This document shows positions 27,153-40,589 of a stretch of DNA of 64,000 bases, in pieces. Within the stretch, counting starts at the first letter, position 1; the number at the start of each line of letters is the position of its first letter. The notes under the pieces are model-generated. The model made no database searches. It worked only from the letters and a program-made list of their open reading frames with translations, and was not told where the DNA came from. The position numbers and the translations under genes are program-made. The stretch comes from Mergibacter septicus (GTDB lineage Bacteria; Pseudomonadota; Gammaproteobacteria; Enterobacterales; Pasteurellaceae): the NCBI RefSeq assembly GCF_003265225.1, contig NZ_CP022013.1, positions 1,769,001 through 1,833,000 on the forward strand. Direction: 5' to 3'.

Positions 27153-27857
27153 TTATAGTGTATTGATTAGATCTGAAAATTCTTTAATTTCTAGTTGTTG
27201 TTCTTTGATAATTTGTTCTGCAATTTCTTTTACTTTTTTATCTTTGGTTAAAGCAAGTATTTGATATGATGCTTGAATAGCACCTTGATGATGTGGAATC
27301 ATACTAATTAAGAAATCTTTATCAATATTTCCACTGGATTTAACCATCATCGCAACCATCATTTCATTCATAGAATTTTTACTTTGATTAACAAAATTTT
27401 GATATTCTTGTTTTGAAATTTTGGTCGTTGTATAGTCTTTCTTAGCTAATATTTGTTTAAATAAAGCAACTTCTGCTTCTTGGGTTTTAATAATATTTTT
27501 TGCAATCTTAATTAATTTCGGATTTTTCGTATATTTTAATAAAATTTTTGATGAATCAATCGCACCTTGATGGTGTGGGATCATATTTGCCAGATAATCT
27601 TTTTCAATATCGCCACTTTCTGAATAAGGGGTTTTCATCATCTCTGCGTGCATACTATTAGCAATTTGAGCGGAAATATCATCTGAATTAAGCGTATGTA
27701 CTGAATGGCTATTATGTGCGGTATGGTTAGTATTACTAGTATGATTATAGTTTGCCTGATGCCCAGAGTTATGTGAGTTGTGATTTTCAGCATATCCATT
27801 AATATAGATAGAACAGCCTAATATCGAGAGAAAAAGGGAAGTAAGTTTTAATTTCAT
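27153..27857 (-). CDS. Secreted protein with two tandem DUF305 domains and a His-rich N-terminus
   Basis: A 234-residue protein with a signal peptide (MKLKLTSLFLSILGC), cleaved either after NGYA or as a lipoprotein at Cys15 (ILGC, a marginal lipobox). Next comes a His/Asn/Ser-rich stretch (residues 25-54, nine His). Two ferritin-like DUF305 helical units follow, each with the signature MIPHHQGAI at 92-100 and 186-194. DUF305 proteins are often found with copper-resistance genes, so periplasmic metal binding is likely, but the function is unproven. It is very AT-rich and follows purB on the same strand. Confidence 0.8.
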   Translation of the reverse strand: MKLKLTSLFLSILGCSIYINGYAENHNSHNSGHQANYNHTSNTNHTAHNSHSVHTLNSDDISAQIANSMHAEMMKTPYSESGDIEKDYLANMIPHHQGAIDSSKILLKYTKNPKLIKIAKNIIKTQEAEVALFKQILAKKDYTTTKISKQEYQNFVNQSKNSMNEMMVAMMVKSSGNIDKDFLISMIPHHQGAIQASYQILALTKDKKVKEIAEQIIKEQQLEIKEFSDLINTL

Positions 27858-28042
27858 TTCTGAATCCTCATATATTTTGAAGGGAAATGAATTCTAGCAT
27901 AGCGTATTATGAAATAAAGTATCTATAATCTTATTTTATCTTTTTTACAAATAGATAAAAAAATAAAATTCTGATACTTTATAACATAATATTCAAAATA
28001 GCCGTATTTTATATAAATTAAATCGAATGATTATATTTAATT

Positions 28043-30063
<2,021 letters not shown>

Positions 30064-30171
30064 ACCTCCAAAATCCTCTCTAATTCTTTAAAAACGGTCA
30101 ATTTAAAAATAAAAGTTATTGCTAATCATTATAAACATTAAATTGATTTGATTATCAATTTTTCAGTCAGA

Positions 30172-30831
30172 TTAAAACTGAGCAGGTAGATTAAATGTCA
30201 TTAATTCTCCAGTGATCGGGTGGGTGATCGTCAACTGTTCTGCGTGTAGGCATAAACGAGAAGATAACTTTCTGGCAAAAGGTGGGGCATAAAATTTATC
30301 GCCTAGAATAGGATGCCCTAATGCTAACATATGCACTCTTAACTGGTGAGATCGTCCTGTTATCGGAGTTAATTTAACTCGAGTGGTATTATTAGGATAC
30401 CGCTCTAGCACTTGGTATTGAGTGATCGCTTTTTTACCGAGCGTGAAATCAATGCGTTGTCTTGGACGATTTTCCCAATCACAAATTAGAGGGAAATTTA
30501 TTTCCCCCTGATCTTGTGTTAAATGCCCCCATACTAAGGCTTGATAATGTTTTTTCGGTTCTCTTTCACGAAATTGGCGTTTAAGTTCTTTTTCTGCTGC
30601 CTTGGATAAAGCAAACAGTAGAATACCACTGGTTGCCATATCTAAACGGTGGGCAGGTTCAGTAAAACCGAATTTTTGTGCTACTCGACTCATTGCACTG
30701 TCGTGATATTCAGGGCGATTGCCGGGAACGGAAAGTAAACCACTTGGTTTGTTGATCACTGCAATATGGTTATCTTGGTAAACTATCTCTAGCCAAGGTT
30801 CCATTGGTGGGTGATATGCAAGCAATGCCAT
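30172..30831 (-). CDS. rluA: Dual-specificity rRNA/tRNA pseudouridine synthase RluA
   Basis: Makes pseudouridine at 746 in 23S rRNA and 32 in tRNAs. The 219 residues match E. coli RluA. The catalytic aspartate is Asp64 in AHRLDMATSGI. NKPSGLLSVPG, ITGRSHQLRVHM and GHPILGDKFY are family motifs, and there is no S4 domain, consistent with RluA. It starts 2 bp after the rapA stop; E. coli also has rapA-rluA. Confidence 0.96.
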   Translation of the reverse strand: MALLAYHPPMEPWLEIVYQDNHIAVINKPSGLLSVPGNRPEYHDSAMSRVAQKFGFTEPAHRLDMATSGILLFALSKAAEKELKRQFREREPKKHYQALVWGHLTQDQGEINFPLICDWENRPRQRIDFTLGKKAITQYQVLERYPNNTTRVKLTPITGRSHQLRVHMLALGHPILGDKFYAPPFARKLSSRLCLHAEQLTITHPITGELMTFNLPAQF

Positions 30832-30833
30832 TC

Positions 30834-33749
30834 TTATTCCTTATTACTAATGATGACTCGAAGACTATCTAAATACCAGTTGGCTTGTGCTAAATGGGAT
30901 AGTGAGAGTGCTTGTGCTTCTTCTAAAGCGGTAATTTCATCTGCTCGAATATTTTTGTTCACTGCTTGTAAAGCAGTTAAACGTTGTAATTCTGCTGATA
31001 AGGTTTCATTTGCTTGTTGTGTGGCTTGAGTAATAATTCTCTCTGCAAGTGGCGTTATTAACTCATTCCCTGTTTTTAATAAACGTTCAATATCATCTTT
31101 CGCCATTTTAACCACTTTATTTGCCATTTTTTTATTCAGTGGTTTAAGTTGTTTCTCTAATCCGTTAAAAGAGACTTGTTCACCCAAATTATTCCCTTTC
31201 AGGTCGAGTAATAATCGCACTGGTGTTGGTGGTAAGAAACGTGTCAGTTGTAACCCTTTTGGAGCTTGTGCTTCAATAATATAGATTAATTCAAGTAACA
31301 GTGTTCCTGCTGGTAAGCCTTTGTGAGGTAATAAACATACAGCTGTTTTACCAATATCGCCACTGGTAATTAGATCGATACCATTGCGAATCATTGGATG
31401 ATCCCAAGTAAGAAACTCTAAATCTTCTCGAGCTAATGCTAATGAACGATTGAAGGTTACCGTACTCCCTTCTTCTTTTAAGCCCGGAAAGTCAGGGATT
31501 AACATATTGCCACTAGGGCTAATTACGATGCTATCTTCCCCTAAATCTTCTTGTTCTAAGCCAATAATATCAAAGAGGTTGAGTGTAAAATTAATTAATT
31601 CAGGGGTATTATCTTGTTGAGCAATCTGACTTGCTAATAATTGTGCATCGTCTCCACCATTAGAATTTAACTCTAATAAACGATCTCGCCCCTGTTCTAA
31701 TTCGGCTTTTAGTTTTTGTTGTGTTTTATAGGTTTCTGCTACAAAGGCTGAAAATTCATCTGTTTCAGGTAAATTTTGTAAGTATTCGGCGAGTTTTGTT
31801 TGATATTTGGCAAAAATTGCTGAACCCATTGGACAGGTTTCTTCAAATGCGTTTAGCCCTTGGTGGTACCATTCGCATAAGATCATTTGTGAAGTTTGAT
31901 CAAAATAAGGAACATGAATTTGAATATCACGTGTTTGTCCAATTCGATCTAAACGTCCAATACATTGCTCTAGTAAATCAGGGTTGTTTGGTAAATTAAA
32001 TAGCACTAAATGGCAAGCAAACTGGAAATTACGCCCTTCCGAACCAATATTAGAACTTAATAAAACCTGTGCCCCTTCTTCCTGTTGAGCAAAATAGGCA
32101 GCGGCACGATCTCGTTCTACAATTGACATTTTTTCGTGGAATACGGCTGAACGAATCGCTTCTTTTTCTCGTAGAATTTGTTCTAATTGGATTGCTGTTG
32201 TTGCGTGTTGGCAAATAACCAGTACTTTCTCATCTCGGTGATTTTTTAAAAAGGTGATTAACCATTCGATCCGAGGATCAAATTCCCACCAAGTAGCATC
32301 AGGATTAAGTTTTTGGAAAACTTGTTCGGGATAAAGTGTCCCATTCTCAATTTTTTCACCTAAAAGAGTCAGTACTTTTAACGCATTTTGATACTGTTTT
32401 GGTAATGCTAATTTAATTTGGTGTAATTGACGTTGTGGAAACCCTTTGACACCTTGGCGAGTGTTACGGAAAAGTAAACGGCTAGTACCATGGCGATCGA
32501 TCAGGTTGCGAATTAACTCTTGTCGAGCATTGAAACGCTCTTCTGAAGAGAGTGTTTGTGCATTAATGATTTTTAGTAATGGTTCAATATCTTGCTCTGA
32601 TAACAGTTCACAGAGATTATTTTGTTCTGTGGTAGTTAAGGGAGTATCGCTGAGTAAAGTATTTACTGCCATTGCAACTGGTTGATAATGTTTCTGTTCT
32701 TCTACAAACGCCGTGTAATCATAAAAGCGATTTTTATCAAGTAAACGTAACCGTGCAAAATGGCTTTCTTGTCCCAATTGTTCTGGGGTTGCGGTAAGTA
32801 ATAAGATAGCAGGAATTGTATTGGCTAGTTGTTCCACCAGTTGATATGCCATACTTGGTGAGTGTTGATCCCATTCTAGGTGGTGAGCTTCATCGACAAT
32901 TAACATATCCCAATCGGCATCGGTGAGTTCTGCCATACGATTAGGCTGTGATATTAGCCAATCAATCGAGCAAATCACGAATGATTCACTATTAAATGGA
33001 TTAACCTTGATACTTCTGCCGTTTTCTTCTTTACGATCTAATTCTTGGCAACGTTCTTCATCAAAGAGGGAGAAATGCAAATTAAAGCGACGTAGCATTT
33101 CAACTAACCATTGATGTTGCAAACTATCTGGCACTAAGATTAATACTCTTTCTACTCTGCCAAGAAATAATTGTTGTTGTAAAATCATACCCGCTTCAAG
33201 GGTTTTACCTAATCCCACTTCATCAGCAAGTAATACTCTTGGTGCGATGCGTTGACCAACTTCTTTGGCAATATGTAATTGATGTGGAATAAGGCTAGCA
33301 CGTGTACCACGTAAACCACGTAATGGCGATTGAAATTGGGCTTGTTGATGTTGTAATGCCCGATAACGTAGTGCAAAGCGATCACTACGATCAATTTGAG
33401 CCGAATAGAGACGATCTTGGGGTTTACTGAAAGTTAATTGATGTGCTAGATCCATCTCTTTCATTACGGCTTCTTCATCGGTATCTAAACGTTTAACAAG
33501 ATATAATGCACAGTCATTATTTTGCATAACATCAATGACTTTTGCCTGCCAACCTTCGTGATGAGTGATAATATCGTTTTCTTGAAACAACACTCGAGTC
33601 ATTGGTGCTGCTGCTAACGCATATACCCTTTGCTCATCGGCAGCAGGAAATAAAAAAGTTACAGTACGAGCATCAACTCCAATAACTAAACCAAGTCCTA
33701 AATTATTTTCACTTTCGCTAATCCAGCGTTGTCCCACTACAAACGACAT
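30834..33749 (-). CDS. rapA: RNA polymerase-associated ATPase RapA (HepA)
   Basis: A Swi2/Snf2-type ATPase of 971 residues that binds core RNA polymerase and promotes its recycling. The N-terminal [18 protein letters not shown] tandem Tudor-like region is followed by Walker [15 protein letters not shown] (near residue 175), the DEAHH box, LLLTATP, and in the second RecA lobe [16 protein letters not shown] and [11 protein letters not shown]. The C-terminal RapA-specific domain is full length. It is the upstream gene of rapA-rluA. Confidence 0.97.
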   Translation of the reverse strand: MSFVVGQRWISESENNLGLGLVIGVDARTVTFLFPAADEQRVYALAAAPMTRVLFQENDIITHHEGWQAKVIDVMQNNDCALYLVKRLDTDEEAVMKEMDLAHQLTFSKPQDRLYSAQIDRSDRFALRYRALQHQQAQFQSPLRGLRGTRASLIPHQLHIAKEVGQRIAPRVLLADEVGLGKTLEAGMILQQQLFLGRVERVLILVPDSLQHQWLVEMLRRFNLHFSLFDEERCQELDRKEENGRSIKVNPFNSESFVICSIDWLISQPNRMAELTDADWDMLIVDEAHHLEWDQHSPSMAYQLVEQLANTIPAILLLTATPEQLGQESHFARLRLLDKNRFYDYTAFVEEQKHYQPVAMAVNTLLSDTPLTTTEQNNLCELLSEQDIEPLLKIINAQTLSSEERFNARQELIRNLIDRHGTSRLLFRNTRQGVKGFPQRQLHQIKLALPKQYQNALKVLTLLGEKIENGTLYPEQVFQKLNPDATWWEFDPRIEWLITFLKNHRDEKVLVICQHATTAIQLEQILREKEAIRSAVFHEKMSIVERDRAAAYFAQQEEGAQVLLSSNIGSEGRNFQFACHLVLFNLPNNPDLLEQCIGRLDRIGQTRDIQIHVPYFDQTSQMILCEWYHQGLNAFEETCPMGSAIFAKYQTKLAEYLQNLPETDEFSAFVAETYKTQQKLKAELEQGRDRLLELNSNGGDDAQLLASQIAQQDNTPELINFTLNLFDIIGLEQEDLGEDSIVISPSGNMLIPDFPGLKEEGSTVTFNRSLALAREDLEFLTWDHPMIRNGIDLITSGDIGKTAVCLLPHKGLPAGTLLLELIYIIEAQAPKGLQLTRFLPPTPVRLLLDLKGNNLGEQVSFNGLEKQLKPLNKKMANKVVKMAKDDIERLLKTGNELITPLAERIITQATQQANETLSAELQRLTALQAVNKNIRADEITALEEAQALSLSHLAQANWYLDSLRVIISNKE

Positions 33750-33810
33750 AATTTCAATTTCTCTTGTTTCTTTTTCTATGTATTGAATAACTATTTGAAT
33801 AAAAATGACA

Positions 33811-33833
33811 TAACCTAACTTAATCTTAGGTTA
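33811..33833. promoter_or_regulatory. Small palindrome between rapA and pnuC
   Basis: TAACCTAA-CTTAATC-TTAGGTTA, an 8-bp perfect inverted repeat 62 bp before the rapA ATG in the divergent rapA-pnuC gap. There is no adjacent T run on either strand, so it may be an operator rather than a terminator. I could not assign a regulator. Confidence 0.35.
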
Positions 33834-34027
33834 AACAAAAAATAAGTCGGCTATTGTAACGAGATCTCCAACAAAAGAAAAACAGAACCTGTTTATTCTT
33901 GATGAATAATAAAAGAAAAATGTGTGATCTCTTTCTAAAAAGCGAGTGAAATAATTTACATTTAAGCTTTTTAATATCAAAATAGTTTCTGAAGGATATT
34001 TTATTTTTAGAGGTTACTATAAACATT

Positions 34028-34714
34028 ATGACAGCATTGAAACATGAATTATTCAGTGGTTGGACAAAATTTGAGGCTTGTTGGTTATTACTCTTTTTAG
34101 CGTTACAAATTGGAGTATATATTTATCAGCCAGATTCAGTATTAGCTATGATAGCAGGGATTGCAGGTATTATTAATGTGGTCTTTGTGAGTAAAGGTAA
34201 AATTAGTAACTATATATTTGGTTTGATTTTTGCCTATTCCTATTTTTATGTTTCTTGGGATAATAAATTTTATGGTGAATTAACCACGACGCTTTATGTT
34301 TATATTCCAGCACAATTTATAGGGTATTTTCTATGGAAAGAACATATGCGAAGAGGTAAAGAGGGGCTTGATGAAAATGTTCAAGCAAAAGTATTAACGA
34401 CTAAATCTTGGATTTTGACTATTTTAGCGATCATTGTAAGTTCAATCGTTTTTATTTCTATTTTAAAAACAACAGATGCTCAATCTGCCAGCCTTGATGG
34501 GGTTACAACTGTTTTAGTTGTGGCAGCACAAATATTAATGTTGCTTCGTTATCGAGAACAATGGATTTTATGGATTATTATTAATATTTTATCAATTATT
34601 TTATGGGCTGATACGGCAGCAATTTATATTATGTACACTGCTTATTTGTTAAATGCTTTATATGGCTATTACAACTGGACGAAATTATCAAAACAAAACA
34701 CAGTGGAAGAATAA
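34028..34714 (+). CDS. pnuC: Nicotinamide riboside transporter PnuC
   Basis: An inner-membrane facilitator for nicotinamide riboside, used in NAD salvage; Pasteurellaceae commonly depend on this route. The 228 residues have about seven hydrophobic segments. The N-terminal FSGWTKFEACWLLLF, GIAGIINVVFVSKGKISNYIFG (quoted in part: NVVFVSKGKISNYIFG) and the PAQFIGYFLWKEH motif (for the WxxW/Q substrate site) are typical. The Q rich AAQILMLLRYREQW block is also conserved. It is monocistronic and divergent from rapA. Confidence 0.94.
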   Translation: MTALKHELFSGWTKFEACWLLLFLALQIGVYIYQPDSVLAMIAGIAGIINVVFVSKGKISNYIFGLIFAYSYFYVSWDNKFYGELTTTLYVYIPAQFIGYFLWKEHMRRGKEGLDENVQAKVLTTKSWILTILAIIVSSIVFISILKTTDAQSASLDGVTTVLVVAAQILMLLRYREQWILWIIINILSIILWADTAAIYIMYTAYLLNALYGYYNWTKLSKQNTVEE

Positions 34715-34719
34715 AATTT

Positions 34720-34748
34720 AATTAGGAATTATTAGATAATTCCTAATT
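34720..34748. terminator. Terminator between pnuC and dprA
   Basis: AATTAGGAATTA / TAATTCCTAATT, a 12-bp stem with a 5-nt loop followed by TTTTTATTT, right after pnuC. It may also serve convergent dprA. Confidence 0.85.
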
Positions 34749-34823
34749 TTTTATTTAGTGTGGTGTTTTTACTAATAAAGGTAAATATCAGTCGAAGATA
34801 AAAATAATGGCAAAATATATCAT

Positions 34824-36008
34824 TTAAAATAGTTTCACATACCCTCCCTCGACTTGTTTAATGACCCCTTGTAACTCAAGTTCTAGCAGTGCGGGTAATA
34901 ACTCTGGGATTGTAATTTTAAGATTTGTAGCAAGGTCATCTGGCGGTATTGGCGTGGTGCTAAGATGTTGATAAAGCGTGAGATATTCGGGTGGTATTTG
35001 TGGTTCTATGGGTGGTGATGAGGGAGCTTTTGGGCTATTAAGATTGGAAATAGGGGCTGTTTTTAGGTCTTCCAGAGATGATGGACGGAGAGTATCAGTA
35101 AAATTTTGTTCAAGTAGCGATTGATGAAGATAATCGTGTAAAAATTGGGAAGAAAGAATATCTAAAATATCTTTCACATTTTCGACTAACCAAGCTCCTT
35201 GTTTAATTAATTGATGGCACCCTTGACTGTGACCATTATATAAAGCCCCGGGAATGGCAAATACCTCTCTATTTTGTTCTAACGCATAACGAGCAGTGAT
35301 AAGAGAACCACTTTTTTCTGTCGCTTCAACTACTAATGTACCGAGTGTAAGGCCACTGATAATCCGATTACGGCGAGGAAAATTTTCGGCAATAGGTGGT
35401 ATGTTTGGGAGTAATTCTGAGACTAATGCTCCTCCTTGTTCAATAATTTGTTGGGCTAGTTTTTGATGCCGATATGGGTAGATTCGGTTTAATCCATTGC
35501 CTAATACAGCAATGGTAACGCCCTGAGCTTGTAAAGTGGCTTGATGACTAAGGCTATCAATACCAATGGCTAAACCACTGGTAATGGTTAAGTTATGCTG
35601 AGTTAGTTCCGTGGCAAATTGAATGGCAAGTTGTTCACCATAACGAGAACAGTGGCGACTGCCCACCATTGCAATCTGGGCGGTATTCAGACTCTCAAGA
35701 TTTCCTTTGATATAAAGAAGGGGCGGTGGTGCTGGAATTTGTTTTAATAAAGGGGGATAAATAGGATCAAAAATCGTCAGAATATGTTGTTGCGGTTGTT
35801 GTTGCCATTCTAATGTTTTGTCAATGATCGCTTGCTTAGGCTTCAGCCAAGCGTGAATTTGATTTTCTTTCCAACCTATTTGTTGTAATTCTTTGGCTGA
35901 ATAGCAAGATAATTCTGATAATGAGATTTGTGCTAAAAGTTGTTGGATTTTTACCACGCCTATTTGTGGTACTAGACTAAGGCGTAACAGTTCCGCTAAA
36001 TCGTACAT
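34824..36008 (-). CDS. dprA: DNA-processing protein DprA (natural transformation)
   Basis: Protects incoming single-stranded DNA and loads RecA during natural transformation. The 394 residues comprise an N-terminal helical/SAM-like region, the Rossmann-like DprA core (GSRHCSRYGEQLA, SGLAIGIDSLSH, AVLGNGLNRIYP, PRRNRIISGLTLGTLVVEA, REVFAIPG) and a C-terminal winged helix. A CRP-S site about 85 bp upstream places it under Sxy/CRP control. It is divergent from def, as in many gammaproteobacteria. Confidence 0.96.
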   Translation of the reverse strand: MYDLAELLRLSLVPQIGVVKIQQLLAQISLSELSCYSAKELQQIGWKENQIHAWLKPKQAIIDKTLEWQQQPQQHILTIFDPIYPPLLKQIPAPPPLLYIKGNLESLNTAQIAMVGSRHCSRYGEQLAIQFATELTQHNLTITSGLAIGIDSLSHQATLQAQGVTIAVLGNGLNRIYPYRHQKLAQQIIEQGGALVSELLPNIPPIAENFPRRNRIISGLTLGTLVVEATEKSGSLITARYALEQNREVFAIPGALYNGHSQGCHQLIKQGAWLVENVKDILDILSSQFLHDYLHQSLLEQNFTDTLRPSSLEDLKTAPISNLNSPKAPSSPPIEPQIPPEYLTLYQHLSTTPIPPDDLATNLKITIPELLPALLELELQGVIKQVEGGYVKLF

Positions 36009-36083
36009 ATTGTATTCTCTGGTTTTGTGTGTGAACAGATAAATTAATCTGCTTTGTTTGATCTGACGAGATAATGAAATCTA

Positions 36084-36105
36084 TTTTGGAAGGAAGATCG
36101 CAAAA
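36084..36105 (-). promoter_or_regulatory. CRP-S (competence) site before dprA
   Basis: A 22-bp site that reads TTTTGCGATC-TT-CCTTCCAAAA on the dprA strand. The left half matches the CRP-S consensus TTTTGCGATC perfectly; the right half keeps 6 of 10. Its centre is about 86 bp before the dprA ATG. Sites of this type need Sxy as well as CRP-cAMP. Confidence 0.75.
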
Positions 36106-36247
36106 GCTATTTATTACTATCTAGATGATCACCATTTTAGGATAGTCCACGAAAAAGAAATTTTCCGACAAATTTTGGCTAATGCTTAAAAAGTGCTGGA
36201 AAAACCAGTAGAATGTTGCAACAACTCTTTACTAATGGAAAAAAATT

Positions 36248-36763
36248 ATGGCGTTATTAGAAGTCTTATGTTATCCCGATGAACGTTTACGAACAGTTGC
36301 ACAGCCAGTCGAAGTGGTTGATGATGAAGTCAGATCTTTTATTGATGATATGTTTGAAACTATGTACCAAGAGCAAGGTATTGGCTTAGCTGCCACCCAA
36401 GTTGATCGTCATCAACGGATTATTACGATTGATCTTGCTGGTGATAAACAAGAACAATTGGTATTGATTAACCCTGAAATTTTAGAAAGCTGTGGTGAAA
36501 CAGGTATTGAAGAAGGTTGCCTTTCAGTACCGGGATACCGTGCTTTAGTACCTCGAAAAGAAAAGATTAAAATCAAAGCGTTAGATCGTCATGGTAAGCC
36601 TTTTACTTTAGAAGCAGACGACCTTTTGGCGATTTGTATTCAACATGAAATTGATCATTTAAACGGAGTGATGTTTATTGATTATCTCTCACCATTGAAA
36701 CAGAATCGGGTTAAAGAAAAACTATTGAAATATAAAAAACAGTTAGCTCGAAACAAGAAATAA
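36248..36763 (+). CDS. def: Peptide deformylase
   Basis: An iron-type metalloprotease that removes the N-formyl group from new polypeptides. The 171 residues carry all three motifs: [17 protein letters not shown] (metal Cys) and HEIDHLNG (two metal His and the catalytic Glu). First gene of def-fmt-rsmB-trkA-trkH; fmt follows 35 bp later. Confidence 0.97.
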   Translation: MALLEVLCYPDERLRTVAQPVEVVDDEVRSFIDDMFETMYQEQGIGLAATQVDRHQRIITIDLAGDKQEQLVLINPEILESCGETGIEEGCLSVPGYRALVPRKEKIKIKALDRHGKPFTLEADDLLAICIQHEIDHLNGVMFIDYLSPLKQNRVKEKLLKYKKQLARNKK

Positions 36764-36798
36764 TTTTACTCACCACCATTTACATAACGTAGAACATT

Positions 36799-37755
36799 AT
36801 GAAACCACTTAATATTATCTTTGCTGGCACGCCAGATTTTGCGGCTCAGCATTTACAAGCTTTGTTGAATTCTCATCACAATGTTGTTGCAGTCTATACT
36901 CAACCTGATAAACCTGCAGGGCGAGGTAAAAAATTGCAACAAAGTGCAGTTAAGCAGTTAGCTTTACAACATAATTTACCTGTTTATCAACCTAAATCGT
37001 TACGCAAAGTGGAAGCACAACAAGAGCTGGCTACACTTAATGCTGATGTTATGGTGGTGGTTGCTTATGGTTTAATTTTACCTAAAGCAGTGCTTGATCT
37101 ACCTCGTTTGGGCTGCTTAAACGTTCACGGTTCACTACTACCTCGTTGGCGAGGTGCAGCACCGATTCAACGTTCGCTTTGGGCAGGTGATCAAGAAACA
37201 GGTATAACCATTATGCAAATGGATGAAGGGTTAGATACGGGGGCGATGCTCTATAAGGTGAAGTGTCAGATTGAGATGAATGATACATCGACAACGCTAT
37301 ATCAAAAATTAGCTAGATTAGCACCACAAGCTTTAATTGATGTTTTAGATGGCTTAGAACAAGGGCAATTTCCAGCTGAGCCACAAGATGAGAATTTGGC
37401 TACTTATGCAGATAAATTAAGTAAAGAAGAAGCTCGGTTAGATTGGACGCTTTCTGCCGTAGCATTAGAACGCTGTATTCGTGCTTTTAATCCTTGGCCA
37501 ATCAGTTGGTTTACATTAATCGATGAAACAGGAAAAGAGCAAACGTTAAAGGTGTATCAAGCGAGTGTTTTACCAGCGGTTAATCAGCTTCCTGGTACAA
37601 TTTTAAAAGCAGATAAGAATGGTATTCAAGTTGCCACTGCGAATGGGGTGTTGAATTTATTACAATTACAGCCAGCAGGGAAAAAACCAATGTCTGCACA
37701 AGATATTTTAAATGGTCGTGCTAGCTGGTTTGAAATTGGTAAAGTCTTAGAGTAA
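36799..37755 (+). CDS. fmt: Methionyl-tRNA formyltransferase
   Basis: Formylates initiator Met-tRNA from 10-formyltetrahydrofolate. The 318 residues have the N-terminal catalytic domain ([44 protein letters not shown]) and the C-terminal OB-like tRNA-binding domain. Co-transcribed with def, whose product reverses the modification on proteins, and with rsmB 11 bp later. Confidence 0.97.
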   Translation: MKPLNIIFAGTPDFAAQHLQALLNSHHNVVAVYTQPDKPAGRGKKLQQSAVKQLALQHNLPVYQPKSLRKVEAQQELATLNADVMVVVAYGLILPKAVLDLPRLGCLNVHGSLLPRWRGAAPIQRSLWAGDQETGITIMQMDEGLDTGAMLYKVKCQIEMNDTSTTLYQKLARLAPQALIDVLDGLEQGQFPAEPQDENLATYADKLSKEEARLDWTLSAVALERCIRAFNPWPISWFTLIDETGKEQTLKVYQASVLPAVNQLPGTILKADKNGIQVATANGVLNLLQLQPAGKKPMSAQDILNGRASWFEIGKVLE

Positions 37756-37766
37756 GGTGAAATATT

Positions 37767-39179
37767 ATGTATTCTCGTAAAGCTCAGCGTTGTAGATCAT
37801 CACAATCTAAAACTTCATCAAAAATGGCTAAACCATTATCTACTCGTGCATTAGCAGCACAAGTTATAGTACAGGTATTAGATCAAGGGAAATCTTTATC
37901 TACATTGTTACCTACTTTACAAGGAAAAGTACAAGCACAAGATGCGGCATTATTGCAGGAAATTTGTTTTGGTGTTTGTCGAGTATTACCACGTTTAGAA
38001 AAAATTTTAGCACTGTTATTGGATAAGCCATTAAAAGGAAAAACAAGGATTGTTCATTGTTTGTTATTGGTTGGCTTATATCAGCTTCTTTATACACGTA
38101 TCCCTGCTCATGCGGCAGTAGATGAAGTTGTAAATGCAGCGAAGGGATTAAAAGTTGACAATTTTCGTGCATTGCTAAATGGTGTATTACGCCGTTTTTT
38201 ACGTCAACAAGAAGAGATTTTGCCTAAGGTCGATCAACATTGGCAAACATTACACCCTGATTGGTTGATTAATCTTCTCAAGCCTTATTATCCAAATTGG
38301 CGAGAGATCATTAGTGCAAATAATCAGAAACCTCCAATGTGGTTGCGTGTTAATCAACAACATACCAGTGCGAGAGATTATCAAGCCCTATTAGCCCAAC
38401 AAAATATTAAGGCGATTCAAGTGCCACAATCACCAGACTGTGCTTTATTACTTGAAAAAGCGGTGGGGGTAACTCAGTTGCCTGCTTTTCAGGAAGGACA
38501 GGTTAGTGTTCAAGATTGTAATGCTCAATGGGCAGCAATGTTATTAGAACCACAGGCAAATGAGTTAATTTTAGATGCTTGTGCTGCACCGGGTGGAAAA
38601 ACATCACATTTATTAGAATTAGCTCCGACAGCTAAAGTGATTGCATTAGATATTGATCAACAACGTTTAAAGCGAGTGCAAGAAAATTTACACCGTATGC
38701 AGTTGTCAGCAACGGTCGTTTGTGGTGATGCAACTCAACCAGAACAATGGTTGAACCCACTAGTGCAACAAGGACTAATAGCTGAAAAGCGTGGTTTTGA
38801 TAAAATTTTACTTGATGCTCCTTGTTCTGCAACTGGAGTTATTCGTCGCCATCCTGATATTAAATGGTTACGCCAAGCGGAAGATATTTCTCAATTAGTC
38901 AACTTACAAGCACAGATCTTAGACGCATTATGGGAAAAATTAAAGCCGAATGGAACATTGTTATATGCGACTTGTTCCGTGTTACCTCAAGAAAATTGCG
39001 AACAGATTAAAGCTTTTTTACAACGCCAATCTAATGCAGAATTAATCCCTTTAACGGCAAAATTACCAGCAAGTACGCTTTCTAACTCAGAATATGGTTG
39101 TCAATTTTTACCAACCGAGTTGGGTGGTGATGGTTTCTTTTATGCCAAATTACGCAAATTACCTATGGCAGCAACCTAA
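37767..39179 (+). CDS. rsmB: 16S rRNA cytosine-967 C5-methyltransferase
   Basis: Methylates C967 of 16S rRNA. The N-terminal NusB-like RNA-binding domain ([36 protein letters not shown]) is followed by the SAM methyltransferase domain with [16 protein letters not shown], the catalytic cysteines in [17 protein letters not shown] and [11 protein letters not shown]. At 470 residues it is about 40 longer than E. coli RsmB because of a basic Ser/Arg-rich N-terminal tail. AAGGTG precedes this ATG; an internal ATG at codon 20 (37824) would remove most of the tail. Confidence 0.95.
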   Translation: MYSRKAQRCRSSQSKTSSKMAKPLSTRALAAQVIVQVLDQGKSLSTLLPTLQGKVQAQDAALLQEICFGVCRVLPRLEKILALLLDKPLKGKTRIVHCLLLVGLYQLLYTRIPAHAAVDEVVNAAKGLKVDNFRALLNGVLRRFLRQQEEILPKVDQHWQTLHPDWLINLLKPYYPNWREIISANNQKPPMWLRVNQQHTSARDYQALLAQQNIKAIQVPQSPDCALLLEKAVGVTQLPAFQEGQVSVQDCNAQWAAMLLEPQANELILDACAAPGGKTSHLLELAPTAKVIALDIDQQRLKRVQENLHRMQLSATVVCGDATQPEQWLNPLVQQGLIAEKRGFDKILLDAPCSATGVIRRHPDIKWLRQAEDISQLVNLQAQILDALWEKLKPNGTLLYATCSVLPQENCEQIKAFLQRQSNAELIPLTAKLPASTLSNSEYGCQFLPTELGGDGFFYAKLRKLPMAAT

Positions 39180-39200
39180 ACTGCAGATCAAGGAATAACG

Positions 39201-40577
39201 ATGAAGATTATTATTTTAGGGGCAGGGCAAGTAGGTGGTACGCTTGCTGAAAATTTAGTGAATGAAGACAATGATATTACAGTGATTGATAAGAATGCGG
39301 ATCGCTTACATCAATTACAAGATAAGTATGATTTACGGGTTGTACAAGGAAATGCGTCTTCTCCTAGAACTTTAAGAGAAGCGGGAGCTGCAGACGCTGA
39401 TTTGTTAGTGGCAGTAACCAGTTCCGATGAAACCAATATGATTGCCTGCCAAGTCGCTTATACCTTGTTCAAAATTCCGACTAAAATTGCACGTATCCGC
39501 AATGTAGATTACCTTCGAGAGCGAGAAAAATTATTCAAAAATGATGTGATCCCGATTGATCATATTATTTCACCAGAAAAATTGGTTACCGAAGATATTG
39601 CACGTTTAATTGATTATCCCGGTGCATTACAAATCGCCCTTTTTGCTGAAGATAATATTAGTTTAGTTACGGTTAAAGCCTACTATGGTGGACCATTGGT
39701 AGGTTATCCAATTGTAAATTTAAAAGAACATCTCCCGCATATTCCAGCACGTATTGTTTCAATTTGGCGGCAAGATAAATTGATTCGTCCCCAAGGTTCA
39801 ACCATTATTGAAGCGGGAGATGAAGTGATCTTTCTATGTGCTACCCCGCATATTCGAGCGATTATGGCAGAATTACAACGGCTAGAAAAGCCAAGTAAAC
39901 GGATTATGATCGCTGGTGGTGGTAATATTGGTGCTGGCTTAGCTAAATATCTTGAAAATGATCATAATGTGAAGTTGATAGAACGTAACCCACAGCGTGC
40001 AGAGTTGTTAGGAGAGCAGTTATCTAAAACATTAGTATTATGCGGTAATGCCTCAGATCAAACATTACTTTTTGAAGAGCATATCGAAGATATTGATGCT
40101 TTTATTGCTTTAACCAGTGCAGATGACGCCAATATTATGTCATCACTGCTTGCAAAGCGTTTAGGTACCAAAAAAGCGATTGCATTAATTCAGCAAATTC
40201 CATATTTGAATTTAATCCAAGGTGGTACGATTGATATTGCAGTTTCTCCTCAACAGGCAACAATCTCGGCATTATTAGGGCATGTACGTAAAGGCGATGT
40301 TATTAATGTTGCGGTATTACGGCGAGGTCTTGCTGAGGCAATAGAAGCTGTGGCGCATGGTAATCAAGAAACTTCCCAAGTGATAGGAAGAAAAATATCA
40401 GAATTGAAATTACCATCAGGTGCAATCATTGGTGCAGTATGGCGACAAAATGAAGTGATTATTGCGAATAAAAATCTGATTATTGAGGAAAATGACCATG
40501 TCATTATTTTCTTAAATGATAAGAAGCATATTACTGAGATAGAAAAACTCTTTCAACCCAGCCCATTTTTTATTTAA
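39201..40577 (+). CDS. trkA: Trk potassium uptake regulator TrkA
   Basis: A peripheral NAD(H)-binding subunit that gates the Trk K+ channel. The 458 residues hold two RCK repeats: N-terminal [17 protein letters not shown] and central [16 protein letters not shown] nucleotide motifs, each followed by a TrkA-C domain. It lies 21 bp after rsmB and 12 bp before the trkH start, so all are probably one transcript. Confidence 0.97.
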   Translation: MKIIILGAGQVGGTLAENLVNEDNDITVIDKNADRLHQLQDKYDLRVVQGNASSPRTLREAGAADADLLVAVTSSDETNMIACQVAYTLFKIPTKIARIRNVDYLREREKLFKNDVIPIDHIISPEKLVTEDIARLIDYPGALQIALFAEDNISLVTVKAYYGGPLVGYPIVNLKEHLPHIPARIVSIWRQDKLIRPQGSTIIEAGDEVIFLCATPHIRAIMAELQRLEKPSKRIMIAGGGNIGAGLAKYLENDHNVKLIERNPQRAELLGEQLSKTLVLCGNASDQTLLFEEHIEDIDAFIALTSADDANIMSSLLAKRLGTKKAIALIQQIPYLNLIQGGTIDIAVSPQQATISALLGHVRKGDVINVAVLRRGLAEAIEAVAHGNQETSQVIGRKISELKLPSGAIIGAVWRQNEVIIANKNLIIEENDHVIIFLNDKKHITEIEKLFQPSPFFI

Positions 40578-40589
40578 GGATTGAGAATA

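Noticed and set aside
33919-33936. CRP-like half site TGTGATCTCTTTC upstream of pnuC
   Set aside because: Only one half is good; the second half keeps 3 of 5 bases, expected often in this composition.
33754-34027. Riboswitch (NAD+-II type) in the pnuC leader
   Set aside because: I could not fold a matching pseudoknot or find the conserved segments; only a small palindrome nearer rapA is present.
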